Assembly (NCBI GenBank): GCA_015231915.1
Contig: JADGAR010000014.1
Location: 1-64,000, forward strand
DNA: 64,000 bases
From: Magnetococcales bacterium
Lineage (GTDB): Bacteria > Pseudomonadota > Magnetococcia > Magnetococcales > Magnetaquicoccaceae
Reading direction: 5' to 3'
Of this stretch, positions 53,197 through 63,309 are shown piece by piece. The notes under the pieces are model-generated. The model had not been told where the DNA came from, did no database searches, and saw only the letters and a list, made by a program, of their open reading frames with translations. The first letter of the stretch is position 1. Every line of letters starts with the position of its first letter. A program made the translations under genes and the position numbers.

Positions 53197-55415
53197 GGCA
53201 ACAGTTGCTCCACCATTTCCAGCAAGGCGCGCGTCTCGAACTGCCCCTTGACGATATAGGCATCCGCCCCCACCTCCACCCCGCGCCGCTGATCCTCGGC
53301 GCTCCCCAACGACGACACGATCAGCACCGGAATCTCGCGCAACGTCAGGTTCCCCTTGATCCTGCCGGTCAACTGAAACCCATCCAGCACCGGCATCTGC
53401 ACGTCGGTGACCACGAGATCGAACCCGGGTTCGGCAAGCAGGATCTCCCAGGCCTCCTCCCCCTGGGTGGCCAGCCGCACCTCATGACCGACCCCGGTCA
53501 GGATGTTGCTCTCCAGCGTGCGCGAGGTGATGGAGTCGTCCACCACCAGAATGCGCCTTTTGGGCCGCTCCACCGGGTGGATCCCTTCCGAAATGACATG
53601 GGCCTGGGCCGGCATCCGCCAGGCCATGTCCACCAGCAAGACCGGATCCAGCACCATCACCACCCTGCCCGATCCCAGAATGGCACCGCCCATCACCCCA
53701 GGCACGGCAGACAACGGCGGCGGCAACTTCTTGATCACCATCTCGCGATCCTCCACCAAATCGTCCACCACCAGCACCACGCCGCGCCACCCGTTGGAGA
53801 CCACCACCGCCGGCCAGTTTCTTTCCCACCTCGACGCCAAAGGATCGCTCCAGGCGAGCAGCCCCGCCAGCGGCACCAAAGGATAAGGCGTGCCGTCCAC
53901 CAGCACCGCCTCCCGGTTGGCGATCCGCACCCGCATCTCCGGCGCGACCGACAGAATCCGGTCGATCTGCTTGGAAGGAATCGCCACGCTCCGCCCGGCG
54001 ACCCGCACCAGCAATCCGCGCTGTGTTGCCATGGTCATCGGCAGATCCAGGACAAAAACCGTCCCCCGTCCCGGCTCGCTCTCCACCCGAACCGATCCCT
54101 GCAAGCCGCGCAGGGTGGTCCGTACCACATCCAGTCCCACCCCGCGACCGGAAAGCGTGGTGAGCAACTCCCGACTGGTGAATCCGGGACGAAAGATCAG
54201 TTGCAGGCAATCCTCCCGGCTCATGGCCCGGCCCTCCTCCGCGCCGACCATTCCCTTGCGGATCGCGACGCCCATGATCGCCTCCGGGTCCATGCCGGCC
54301 CCGTCGTCCTCGATGCGGATCCGCAGGCGATGTCCCACCTGGGCAAAGGTCAGCCGGATCCGGCCCGTGTCCGGTTTGCCCAGGGCCACCCGCGCGGCTG
54401 GCGACTCGATGCCGTGGTCCACCGCGTTGCGCAGCAGATGGTTCATGGGGTCGCGCAGAGGATTGAGCAGAAATCGATCCACCAGAGGATCCTCGCCATC
54501 GACGACCAGTTCCACCCGCTTGTCCAGTTCCCGCGCCAGATCCCGCACCATGCGCGGCAAAGGCTGCGTCAGCGTGGTGACCTTGACCAGACGCAACCGG
54601 GAGATCTCTTCCCGCAGGGAACGGGTCAGGGTACGCAAATGCGCCGAACCACGGGTCAGTTCCCCCTGCAATGCCGCCGTGGCGGCAAACAGCCCCTCGA
54701 TGGCCGCCTGACAGCTCCTGGCACTCTCCACGCGCCCGTCGAGACGCTCCGCCAGGGCCTCGACCCGCGCGACAACCGCCCGCAACGATTCCCCAGGGTC
54801 GAGCCGGTCCTGCAGCGTCACCTGAATCTCCTCGGCCCAGGCGCTCAGGCGTTCCAGTTTCTCCACCGGAATCCGCAGGGTTTCGCTCTCCACGGCAGGA
54901 GGGGCTTCCCGCACGGGTTTTTCCTCCGCCACCGGCTCCACAGGCGGGGGAGGACGCCAACGCGAGGCCCTGGCCTGCTGGTGGGGCACGGACAAACCCT
55001 GCATCCCATCGCACAGGGAGGTCAGCCGGAAATTCAGGGCGGCGATGCGCTGCTCGGGCAACGGCTCCCCCGCCTCGAAGGCCGACAACACCGGTCGCAT
55101 GCAGTCGAGAGCGGCCAGGGCGGCATCCATGGCCTCGGTGGCGGGGTGTTGGGGATGCTTTTTCAACGCGGCGAACAAGGACTCCATGCGGTGGCTCAGA
55201 TCGGCGATCTCCGTCAGACCCACCCCGCGCGCCGCTCCCTTGATGCTGTGGGCCGCACGAAAGATCTCTTCGAGTATCCCCTCCCGTTCCGGGGCGGGCG
55301 GACCCTTTTCCAGCCGCAGCAGCAAATCCGTCAACGACTGGAGCTTCTCGTCCAGCTCGATGCGGAATACGGCGAGCAACTCCCGCTGCAAATCGGCATC
55401 CTGGTCGTTGAACAT
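53193..55415 (-). CDS. hybrid CheA histidine kinase (Hpt-HATPase-CheW-REC; WspE-like)
   Basis: 'FRAAHSIKGAARGVGL', 'LLRNAVDHGIESPAARVALGK', C-terminal REC 'FDLVVTDVQMPVLDGFQL'. Confidence 0.95.
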   Translation of the reverse strand: MFNDQDADLQRELLAVFRIELDEKLQSLTDLLLRLEKGPPAPEREGILEEIFRAAHSIKGAARGVGLTEIADLSHRMESLFAALKKHPQHPATEAMDAALAALDCMRPVLSAFEAGEPLPEQRIAALNFRLTSLCDGMQGLSVPHQQARASRWRPPPPVEPVAEEKPVREAPPAVESETLRIPVEKLERLSAWAEEIQVTLQDRLDPGESLRAVVARVEALAERLDGRVESARSCQAAIEGLFAATAALQGELTRGSAHLRTLTRSLREEISRLRLVKVTTLTQPLPRMVRDLARELDKRVELVVDGEDPLVDRFLLNPLRDPMNHLLRNAVDHGIESPAARVALGKPDTGRIRLTFAQVGHRLRIRIEDDGAGMDPEAIMGVAIRKGMVGAEEGRAMSREDCLQLIFRPGFTSRELLTTLSGRGVGLDVVRTTLRGLQGSVRVESEPGRGTVFVLDLPMTMATQRGLLVRVAGRSVAIPSKQIDRILSVAPEMRVRIANREAVLVDGTPYPLVPLAGLLAWSDPLASRWERNWPAVVVSNGWRGVVLVVDDLVEDREMVIKKLPPPLSAVPGVMGGAILGSGRVVMVLDPVLLVDMAWRMPAQAHVISEGIHPVERPKRRILVVDDSITSRTLESNILTGVGHEVRLATQGEEAWEILLAEPGFDLVVTDVQMPVLDGFQLTGRIKGNLTLREIPVLIVSSLGSAEDQRRGVEVGADAYIVKGQFETRALLEMVEQLLP

Positions 55416-55418
55416 GCG

Positions 55419-57620
55419 CTATGCCTGTCGGAACCGAATGCTCTCCCGCAGCTTGACGGAGAGTCGGGACAGATTCTCGATGGCCTGCGCGGTCTGCCGG
55501 GTCGAGGTCACCGACTGGGTGGTGGCATGATTGATCTCGTTCATCGCCGCCCCGATCTGATCGATCCCCGCCGCCTCCTGGCGCACCGCCGCCACGATCT
55601 GCTGTCCGGCGATGGCCACTTCCTTGAGCATGTCCAACAGGTTTTTCACCACGGCCCCGGCCTGTTCGGTCAGGGAGGCCCCTGCGTCCACCTCCTTGCT
55701 CCCCTCCTCGGTGGCCATCACCGATTTGTCGGTGGCGTGACGGATCTCCTCCAGGATCCGCTGCACCTGCGTGGTGAACTGCTGGGATTGATCGGCCAGA
55801 TTCTTGACCTCGTCCGCCACCACGGCGAACCCCTTGCCCGCCTCGCCGGCCTTGGCCGCCTCGATCGAGGCGTTGAGCGCCAGCATCTTGGATTGCTGGG
55901 CCAGATTGTTGACCGCCATGGTGATCTCGCCGATGCGACCGATCTTTTCCGACAGGGCCAGAATGGTGGTGGCGATGGTCCCAACCTTGACGCGGATGGA
56001 GTCCATGGCCAACAAGGTCTGCCTGGCGGCCTGATTGCCTCGTTCCCCCTCGCCGCGCGCCTGATCGGCGATCCGTCCCAGGGCCTGGGCCTTTTCCAGG
56101 GTCTGGGACGCCACCGCGCGGATCTCCTCCAGGGTGGTGGTGGTCTCGTTGATGGCCGCCGCCTGCTGCGCCGCACCGGAGGATTGCGCCTGCACCGCGC
56201 CATGTACCTGCTCCAGTGCCGTGGAGAGCGACTGCACCGTCTCGTCGGTCTGTTTGACCATCTCCGCCAGGTTGCCGATCATGATGTTGACGTTGCTCCC
56301 CAGAATCGCCAGTTCGTCCTCTCCCGTCTCGTCCCCGCGCCGGGTCAGGTCCCCGCCGGCCACCTGAATCACCAGATCCCTGAGCTTGCGCACCCGATGG
56401 CGGAACCGTTCCGATTCCTCCCGTTCCCGTGCCGCGTTGGCCTTTTCCTGGAGCGTGCTCTGTTCGATCCGCGCCGCCATCTCGTTGAAAGTGGCGCCGA
56501 TGTGGCCCAGTTCGTCTCCGGAGATCAGCGTCATGCGCACGCGCTGATCGCCTTCCGAGAATCCCCGCATGGTCCGCACCAGGGTGCGGGTATGGGTGGT
56601 CAGGTGCCGCGCGATGAGCAGGACCAGCGCCAGGGTCACGCCCAACGCGCCACCGTTCAGAATGGCGAACAGGAAAAACCGTTCCCGCTGATGCGTCAAC
56701 GTCTGGCTCACGCCGGACTGGATTTCGCTCACCAGGCGATCCTCAATCTCCTTGAACTGATCCATCTTGCAGGTGATCCGCTCGAACCAGGGAGCGGCAT
56801 CCAACCCGGCGCGGGCCGGATCGCCCTCCTGGAACAGGATGTACATGACCCGACGCACCTCATGGACGCACTCCACCTCCATGGCGTTTTGAAACCGGGT
56901 GCGGTTCTCCGGGGTTTCCAGTCCCAGATAGCGCTGGACGTACTCCTCGTGTCGGGCCTCCAGTTGCGCCAGATGCACCAACCGGTCGCGGGGGAGCGCC
57001 TTGAGTTGCAGGACCGCGCCCACCTGCGCCCGCAACTGGCCGAGCATCTCCTTGCCGTGCAACAGCGCGATGTAGGCTTGCAGGCGGTTGTGCAGGCGAT
57101 GCCACCGTTCGTTGAGGATGGCGTCGTCGAGCATCTGGATCAACTGACCGATCCACTCCGTATAAAAGCGCAGGGCAGCCGGCTCATCGATGCGCCTGCC
57201 ATCCACGGAGTCGCGCACCCCCTTGAGCCGTCCGGAACCGTCCAGGGCGGCCTGGACGCTTTTCTCCGATCCAAAGACGCGGGATTTTTCGTTCAGGCGC
57301 GGCAGCGCATTGCGCATGGGGTCGAGCCTGGCGTCGGTCAACTCGCGGGCGCGCTTGAGTTCCTGGGCGGCGATGCCCTCCCCGGAGGTCACGAAGATCG
57401 CGGTGCGGCCCCGCTCCTTCTGGAGCAGATGGATCGCCTCGCCCACCCGTACCGCCACGTCGGCGATGTCGCTCAAGCGTTCCAGTTCCCTGATCTCCTC
57501 GCGCTTGGCTTGATAATCCATGCCTATGAAATAAACCAGACACAAAATCGGCGGCAGGAGCATCAAGGCCAGTTTGCCCTTGATGCCGATGTTCCGGAGT
57601 GCTGACAGGAGTCCGGGCAT
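55419..57620 (-). CDS. methyl-accepting chemotaxis protein with NIT (nitrate/nitrite-sensing) domain
   Basis: '[18 protein letters not shown]' NIT-like; HAMP; MCP hairpin '[36 protein letters not shown]'. Confidence 0.92.
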   Translation of the reverse strand: MPGLLSALRNIGIKGKLALMLLPPILCLVYFIGMDYQAKREEIRELERLSDIADVAVRVGEAIHLLQKERGRTAIFVTSGEGIAAQELKRARELTDARLDPMRNALPRLNEKSRVFGSEKSVQAALDGSGRLKGVRDSVDGRRIDEPAALRFYTEWIGQLIQMLDDAILNERWHRLHNRLQAYIALLHGKEMLGQLRAQVGAVLQLKALPRDRLVHLAQLEARHEEYVQRYLGLETPENRTRFQNAMEVECVHEVRRVMYILFQEGDPARAGLDAAPWFERITCKMDQFKEIEDRLVSEIQSGVSQTLTHQRERFFLFAILNGGALGVTLALVLLIARHLTTHTRTLVRTMRGFSEGDQRVRMTLISGDELGHIGATFNEMAARIEQSTLQEKANAAREREESERFRHRVRKLRDLVIQVAGGDLTRRGDETGEDELAILGSNVNIMIGNLAEMVKQTDETVQSLSTALEQVHGAVQAQSSGAAQQAAAINETTTTLEEIRAVASQTLEKAQALGRIADQARGEGERGNQAARQTLLAMDSIRVKVGTIATTILALSEKIGRIGEITMAVNNLAQQSKMLALNASIEAAKAGEAGKGFAVVADEVKNLADQSQQFTTQVQRILEEIRHATDKSVMATEEGSKEVDAGASLTEQAGAVVKNLLDMLKEVAIAGQQIVAAVRQEAAGIDQIGAAMNEINHATTQSVTSTRQTAQAIENLSRLSVKLRESIRFRQA

Positions 57621-57626
57621 GATCGT

Positions 57627-58139
57627 TCATCTCCCTTGCAATGTGGGGTGGGACAACAGGGCATCGACATTCAGCACCATGATGCGTTCCTCGTGCAACC
57701 CCTCGATGACCTCGTCGATACGGCCCCGGGGGGAGGACCGGTGGATGACCTTGCCCAGCACCTCGGCAACCGGAATGCCCACGGTCATCCCCGCCCCGCG
57801 CACCACCAGGATGCGGCCATCCTCATGGAGCGCACTCTCCCTCCGGAAGAGCAACCGGCACAGATCCACCACGGGCAGCAGTTGGCCCAGGCGGTTGATC
57901 ACCCCCAGGATCGCTTGCGGTGCGTAAGGGACCGGCGAGACCGGCGTCATGGGAAGGATCTCCTCGAGGAAACGGTAGGCGATGGCATACTCTTCGTCCG
58001 CATCCGGACGAAAATGAAGCAGAGGTTCTCCGGCCAGACCCGTTTCCTCGCCGGAGGCGGGGGCCTGGGCCAGATGCAGCGCGCGTTGTTGCAAAACCGC
58101 GCGTTCCGCCAGGGTGGAGGGAAATTCAGGCGGGGCCAT
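57627..58139 (-). CDS. CheW-like coupling protein
   Basis: 'YAIAYRFLEEILPMTPVSPVPYAPQAILGVINRLGQLLPVVDL'. Confidence 0.85.
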   Translation of the reverse strand: MAPPEFPSTLAERAVLQQRALHLAQAPASGEETGLAGEPLLHFRPDADEEYAIAYRFLEEILPMTPVSPVPYAPQAILGVINRLGQLLPVVDLCRLLFRRESALHEDGRILVVRGAGMTVGIPVAEVLGKVIHRSSPRGRIDEVIEGLHEERIMVLNVDALLSHPTLQGR

Positions 58140-59520
58140 GGATGCTCCTTGCGTAATGATCGATCTCGGCGCGCAGGGTGGGCATGAACCGCTCCAGGGT
58201 GATATTGGCGGAGTGATGCACCACCCAGCGCGGAGGACTCTTCTGGGCATGGTGCAGGGCGCCCCGCAGACTCTTCAACCCGGCCTCCCGACGTCCGCTG
58301 CGCAGCAGCAGAAGCCCCAGATGGAAATGGCATTCCAGAAATTTCCGGTCCAGGAAGATCCCCTTGCGCAAGGCCGCTTCCGCATCGGCCAACTCGCCCG
58401 CTTCCAGGTGGGCCAACGCCAGGATCAGATAGACGTGCTTGTCCGTTGCCTCCAGGGCGATGCTGGCACGGCACAGGTCGATGGCCTGCCGGATATCGCC
58501 CATGTTGGCCAGGATTTTGGCCTTGAATTGCAGCAGGCAGGAGGTGTTGCTGCGCCATGTTTCCGCCTGGCCGACCGCATCCAGGGCCTGACGCCAGGAG
58601 GCGCTCCGCATCAGGGCGATGACCCTGGCCTCGCGATCCTCCCCCGGGGGTGCCGCTTCCCGCTCCGGCGGGGCGGCTGCGTCGGCGGGGGTCAGGCGAC
58701 GGTAATAGCCGTACCGTCCATGCAACGCGATCTCGCAGCCCGGCAAGGGCACATGGCGCATCTCCGCCGCGCCCAGCATCAGATGGCCGCCGGGGGCCAG
58801 AGACTCCGCCAACCGGGCCAGCACCCGATCTCCCGTGGAATTATCAAAATAAATCAGAACATTGCGACACAAGATCAGATCCATGGCCTCCCCAGGAGCA
58901 GGATCCCCGATGAGATTCATCGGCTGGTAGCGAATCATGGACAACAGTTCCTCGCGGGCACGCCACTCCTTGCCCTCTGCCACGAAATAGCGCCCCCACA
59001 TGGCGTCCGGCGTGGCCCGCAACGACCATGCCGAGTACAGGCCTGTCCTGGCCTGCCGCAACACATCGGAGTTGATGTCGGTCCCCAGCAGTCCGATTTT
59101 CCAGCGGTGCATGTCCGGGATGGCCTCGTGCAGCAGGATCGCCAGGGTGACGCACTCCTGACCCGCCGCACACCCGGCGCTCCAGAGGTTGAGCGTCAGG
59201 TCGCCGGAGTGACGTTTGGCGGCGATCGTGGCAGGCAGCCACTCCCGGCGCAAAAAGGCGATCTGTTCCGGGTCGCGAAAGAAATAGCTCTCCCCTGTGG
59301 TAATTTTTTTTATGACAAAAATAATTTCCGAGGCGTCGTCGGGAGACTCCCGCAGGCGCTCCAGCAGCACGGCACAGGAAGGCAGGGCGAAACGCGCCAT
59401 TGCCTCCCGCAGGGTGGCCTCCAGGGGCGCCAGATGGCGGTCCCTGCAGACGATGCCGGTGCGTTGCGCGATGATGCGGCTGGCCGCGAGCAACTCCTCC
59501 CCTGCGACCGGGGAGGTCAT
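58126..59520 (-). CDS. CheR methyltransferase with C-terminal TPR-like repeats (WspC-like)
   Basis: 'LNLWSAGCAAGQECVTLAILLHEAIPD', 'DLILCRNVLIYFDNSTGDRVLARLAESLAPGGHLMLGAAE'. Confidence 0.92.
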   Translation of the reverse strand: MTSPVAGEELLAASRIIAQRTGIVCRDRHLAPLEATLREAMARFALPSCAVLLERLRESPDDASEIIFVIKKITTGESYFFRDPEQIAFLRREWLPATIAAKRHSGDLTLNLWSAGCAAGQECVTLAILLHEAIPDMHRWKIGLLGTDINSDVLRQARTGLYSAWSLRATPDAMWGRYFVAEGKEWRAREELLSMIRYQPMNLIGDPAPGEAMDLILCRNVLIYFDNSTGDRVLARLAESLAPGGHLMLGAAEMRHVPLPGCEIALHGRYGYYRRLTPADAAAPPEREAAPPGEDREARVIALMRSASWRQALDAVGQAETWRSNTSCLLQFKAKILANMGDIRQAIDLCRASIALEATDKHVYLILALAHLEAGELADAEAALRKGIFLDRKFLECHFHLGLLLLRSGRREAGLKSLRGALHHAQKSPPRWVVHHSANITLERFMPTLRAEIDHYARSIHGPA

Positions 59521-60005
59521 GCTTCCACCCCCGCCGCGTTCAAAAAGGCCTGGACCGCATCGGGGGCCACAGGTTCGAGCACGGAAAGATCCATCTCCAA
59601 CAGACGGGCGGGATGAAGGACGGGAACCGGGCCGGTATCGGAAAAACGGATCATCCCCTGAAAGGGAGGCGCGCCCGGCGCAAACAGTCCGGTGTGGGTC
59701 ATGCTCTCCCGGGTAGCCCCGCGCACGCCCAACACCTCCTCGACGATCAGCACCACCTCTCCCCTGGCGGCGGTCACCACCACCATGGGGGTGGCGAGCC
59801 GATAGGGTGGCGGCTCTCCCAGGCTCAGGCGCAGGGCGAGGTCCATCACCGGCAGGAACTCCCCGGCCAGTTCCAGAAAACCCACGAACCAGGATGGGGC
59901 ATCCGGAATGGTGCGCAAACGGGCCAGGGGGAGCACACGCACCACGTTTTCCAGGGGCAGGCAGACGGGAAACGCATTGACGGTCATGGCCAGAAAACCG
60001 CTCAT
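59517..60005 (-). CDS. CheW-like coupling protein
   Basis: 'FPVCLPLENVVRVLPLARLRTIPDAPSWFVGFLELAGEFLPVMDLALRL'. Confidence 0.85.
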   Translation of the reverse strand: MSGFLAMTVNAFPVCLPLENVVRVLPLARLRTIPDAPSWFVGFLELAGEFLPVMDLALRLSLGEPPPYRLATPMVVVTAARGEVVLIVEEVLGVRGATRESMTHTGLFAPGAPPFQGMIRFSDTGPVPVLHPARLLEMDLSVLEPVAPDAVQAFLNAAGVEA

Positions 60006-62227
60006 TCCCCTTTCCTGTTCCCCCCTTGCGGCAGCAGTTCCCGCAGCACATCCTGAAATTCATTCAACATGAGCGGCTTGGTCAGATAACGCAGGAAGCC
60101 CGCAGCCTTGCCCCGGTCCACATCCTCCGGCGAGGCATGGCCGCTCAGGGCGATGGTGGGGATGGCGCGGGTTTCGGGGAGTTCGTTGAGCCGCGTCAAG
60201 GCCTGAATGCCGTCCATGCCCGGCAGTTGAATGTCCATGACGATAAGATCCGGGGTGTGTTCCCTGGCCAGTTCGATCCCCTCCTCGGCGGTTTTGGCCT
60301 GGAGCAGGTTCAACCCCGGCATGCGGCTGACCAGATCGCGCATGAGTCTGGCATTGGAGGGATTGTCCTCCACGTAGAGCAGGACGCGGGGACCTCCGGC
60401 AAAGCCGCCGGGGACCTCCGCGCCAGGGTCGGACGACGGGAGCGGGACCGACTGCCGGTCGGCGGTCCTGAGCCGGATCCAGAAGCGGCACCCCTTGTCC
60501 TGCTCGGATTCGAAGCCGATCTCCCCGCCCATCATTTCCATCAATCCCCTGGAGATGTTCAGGCCGATGCCGGTCCCCTCGATGCCGGCAGCCTCGGCGC
60601 CCAGGCGGCTGAAGGGTTTGAAAACCTGGTTCCACTGCTCCCGGGGAATGCCGGGGCCGGAATCCTTGACGCTGATTTCCAGTTCGCCGTCCCCGGTCTC
60701 CCGATGGGCGACGATGACGAATCCACCTTTGCGATTGAATTTGATGGCATTGGACAATAAATTGATGATCACCTGCTTGAGGCGCAACGGATCGGCGTGA
60801 ACCAAAGGATAGGGCACCTCCTCGCCGGTGTTGATCAGGGAGACGAATCGCTTGAGGGCCAGAGGCCGACTCATGGAGATGGCGTTGAGGACGATGGAGG
60901 TGGGATCCAGAATTTCCATCTCCGGCGTGATCCTGCCGGTCTCGATGCGGGCCACGTCGAGCAGACCGTTGATCAGTTCCAGGAGGTGTTTGCCGCCGGA
61001 AAAGATCTGGGAGACCGATTCCCGCTGGCCTGGCGTGAGGGGTTCCAGGGGGTTGAATTCCAGCAGTTGGCTGAAGCCGATCACCGCGTTGAGCGGGGTA
61101 CGCAATTCGTGGCTCATGCGGGAGAGGAACGCCGATTTCGCCCGGTTGGCGCGCACGGCCTCTTCCTTTGCCTTGATCAGGGCTTCGGCGATCGCCTTGC
61201 GCTCGGTGATGTCGCGGATCACCCCGACCGTGCCGACGAAATGATCCCGGTTGGACTGGTGGTCGATCTGGTACATCCCGGCGCTGTTGACCTCGAAGCA
61301 GTGCAGTTCGCCGACGATCTCGATGGAAGGATTCCGGATGCGCGCCGGGTTGGGCAGCAAACGGACCTCCAGGCCGCTGGTGCGACGGGAGCCGGTGCGT
61401 TTTTCGTCGAAGAGCTTGGGGGTCTGTCCTTCCGGGATGGTTTTGCCTTTCAGGCGGGGCAGGACCTTGCGGCGCGCCACCCGTTCCTCCTCCTCGGGGG
61501 CGATGAGCTGGGTGAAGGGTTTGCCGATCAACTCTTCCGGTTCGTAGCCGAGTTTGCGAATGCTGTGATTGACGAACAGGAATTTCCCCTCCTCGTCGAT
61601 GCGGTAGATGATGTCGGGAACGGTCTGCACCAGGGCGCGGAAGCGGTTTTCCGAGGCTTCCAGTTCCCGGGTGCGTTCGCTCAGTTGTTCGTTGATGATG
61701 CGCAGTTGGGTTTGAATCTCCTCCAACTGGATATTGCGGCGCACGGCGTTGTCGTAGATGGAGACCAGAAAATTCAGGATCTGTTCCCGTCCGGAGCGAA
61801 TCTGGTACTCCTGGCCGTCCAGATGGAAGGCCATGGGGGGGGATGGGGCGGCCAGGCGTTCCCGGGAGGCGTTCACCGTGGCCACGATGGCCAGGATCTC
61901 TTCTTCCACCAGGGGCTTGATGATGTAACTGTCGGCCATGGCCTCCAGGCCGAGGAGGATCTCCTCGGTTTCGGAAAGGCCGGAAAGAAGAATCACCGGG
62001 ATCAGGCGGGTGCCCGGATCATTCTTGATGCGCCAGCACATCTCGTAGCCGTCCATCTCCGGCATGCGGATGTCGCTGATGACCAGCGCGGGGGGGGAGG
62101 TCGCGATGGCTTGCAGGCCCTCATGACCGTTGCGGGCGGTTTGCACCTCGTACCCGGCCTTTTCGAGGATATTTTTCAGCAACAACCGTTGCGTTGTGCT
62201 GTCTTCCACTACCAGGATGGTCGCCAT
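60002..62227 (-). CDS. hybrid sensor kinase REC-PAS-HisKA-HATPase-REC
   Basis: REC 'LVISDIRMPEMDGYEM', PAS 'VPDIIYRIDEEGKFLFVNHSI', HisKA 'FLSRMSHELRTPLNAVIGF', REC 'LIVMDIQLPGMDGIQAL'. Confidence 0.94.
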   Translation of the reverse strand: MATILVVEDSTTQRLLLKNILEKAGYEVQTARNGHEGLQAIATSPPALVISDIRMPEMDGYEMCWRIKNDPGTRLIPVILLSGLSETEEILLGLEAMADSYIIKPLVEEEILAIVATVNASRERLAAPSPPMAFHLDGQEYQIRSGREQILNFLVSIYDNAVRRNIQLEEIQTQLRIINEQLSERTRELEASENRFRALVQTVPDIIYRIDEEGKFLFVNHSIRKLGYEPEELIGKPFTQLIAPEEEERVARRKVLPRLKGKTIPEGQTPKLFDEKRTGSRRTSGLEVRLLPNPARIRNPSIEIVGELHCFEVNSAGMYQIDHQSNRDHFVGTVGVIRDITERKAIAEALIKAKEEAVRANRAKSAFLSRMSHELRTPLNAVIGFSQLLEFNPLEPLTPGQRESVSQIFSGGKHLLELINGLLDVARIETGRITPEMEILDPTSIVLNAISMSRPLALKRFVSLINTGEEVPYPLVHADPLRLKQVIINLLSNAIKFNRKGGFVIVAHRETGDGELEISVKDSGPGIPREQWNQVFKPFSRLGAEAAGIEGTGIGLNISRGLMEMMGGEIGFESEQDKGCRFWIRLRTADRQSVPLPSSDPGAEVPGGFAGGPRVLLYVEDNPSNARLMRDLVSRMPGLNLLQAKTAEEGIELAREHTPDLIVMDIQLPGMDGIQALTRLNELPETRAIPTIALSGHASPEDVDRGKAAGFLRYLTKPLMLNEFQDVLRELLPQGGNRKGE

Positions 62228-62245
62228 GGGGATTCCATTGCCACC

Positions 62246-63058
62246 TCACAAGCGTCGATGGGTCAGACAGGGAATGCGCTGGCGGCAGCGGGCCACCCGC
62301 TCCATTTCCAGCGGTGCCAGGACAAAACCCACCCCGTCCGGGCATTGCGCGACCACCGACCCCCAGGGTTCCACCACCATGGAGTGGCCGTAGGTCTGAC
62401 GTCCCCCGCCATGGAGACCCCACTGTCCGGCGGCCAGGACATAGGAGAAATTCTCGATGGCGCGGGCCTTGAGCAGGGTTTCCCAGTGATCGCGTCCGGT
62501 GACCATGGTGAAGGCCGCCGGCAGGGAAAAGAGTTCGCAGCCCTGGGCCGAGAGGGCGCGAAACAGTTCCGGAAAACGCAGATCGTAACAGACGGCCATG
62601 CCCAGCCGTCCGAAGGGGGTATCCACCACCACCGCCTCGGTGCCGGATTGGACCGAATCGGACTCGCGATAGCGGGTGCCATCGCCGATATCCACGTCGA
62701 AGAGATGAATTTTATCATAGCGTCCCCGCACCTTGCCGGTCTCGTCCACCAGGAAGGAGACGTTGCGGGACTTGTCCGCGCCGGGAATGGCCACGGCGAT
62801 GGAGCCGCCGACGATCCACACCCGGTGACGGGCCGCGAATTCGGTCAGGAACTGGAGTGTGGGGCCGTTGCGATCGTCCTCGCGGGCGGCCCGTTTCTCC
62901 TCCTCGCTGCCGCCGAAAAAGGCGAAGTTCTCCGGCAGCACCAGCAGGCGCGCCCCTTGGGAAGCGGCCTCGCGCATCAGGCGTTCGGCGGTGGCGAGAT
63001 TGGCCCCCCGGTCGGTGCCGGAATTCATCTGGATGACGGCGGAGACCTTGATCATCAC
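62246..63058 (-). CDS. carbon-nitrogen hydrolase (nitrilase family, Nit-like amidase)
   Basis: 'LLVLPENFAFFG', 'VRGRYDKIHLFDVDIGDGTRYRES', 'GMAVCYDLRFPELFR'. Confidence 0.93.
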   Translation of the reverse strand: MMIKVSAVIQMNSGTDRGANLATAERLMREAASQGARLLVLPENFAFFGGSEEEKRAAREDDRNGPTLQFLTEFAARHRVWIVGGSIAVAIPGADKSRNVSFLVDETGKVRGRYDKIHLFDVDIGDGTRYRESDSVQSGTEAVVVDTPFGRLGMAVCYDLRFPELFRALSAQGCELFSLPAAFTMVTGRDHWETLLKARAIENFSYVLAAGQWGLHGGGRQTYGHSMVVEPWGSVVAQCPDGVGFVLAPLEMERVARCRQRIPCLTHRRL

Positions 63059-63309
63059 GCGAGCAACCCGTCCAGTTGACCGTCCTTATCCAGGGCGTGC
63101 AGGTCATCGCAACCGCCGATGTGGCGTCCGTCGATGAAGATTTGCGGCACGGTGCGGCGTCCCCCGGCCTTTTGCACCATTTCGTCCCGGCGTTCGGGCT
63201 GCTTGTCGAGATTGATCTCTTCGTAATTGACCCCCTTTCTGGTCAGCAACTGCTTGGCGCGCACGCAGTAGGGACAGACGGTGGTGCTGTAGATGACGAT
63301 TTTGGCCAT
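63055..63309 (-). CDS. grxC: glutaredoxin 3
   Basis: 'IVIYSTTVCPYCVRAKQLLTRKGVNYEEINLD', 'TVPQIFIDGRHIGGCDDLHAL'. Confidence 0.95.
   Translation of the reverse strand: MAKIVIYSTTVCPYCVRAKQLLTRKGVNYEEINLDKQPERRDEMVQKAGGRRTVPQIFIDGRHIGGCDDLHALDKDGQLDGLLA

Noticed and set aside
53205-57605. 1466-aa plus-strand ORF antisense to the cheA-like and MCP genes
   Set aside because: Composition (H, Q, R, G, L rich) is a codon-bias artefact; recognised domains lie on the minus strand.
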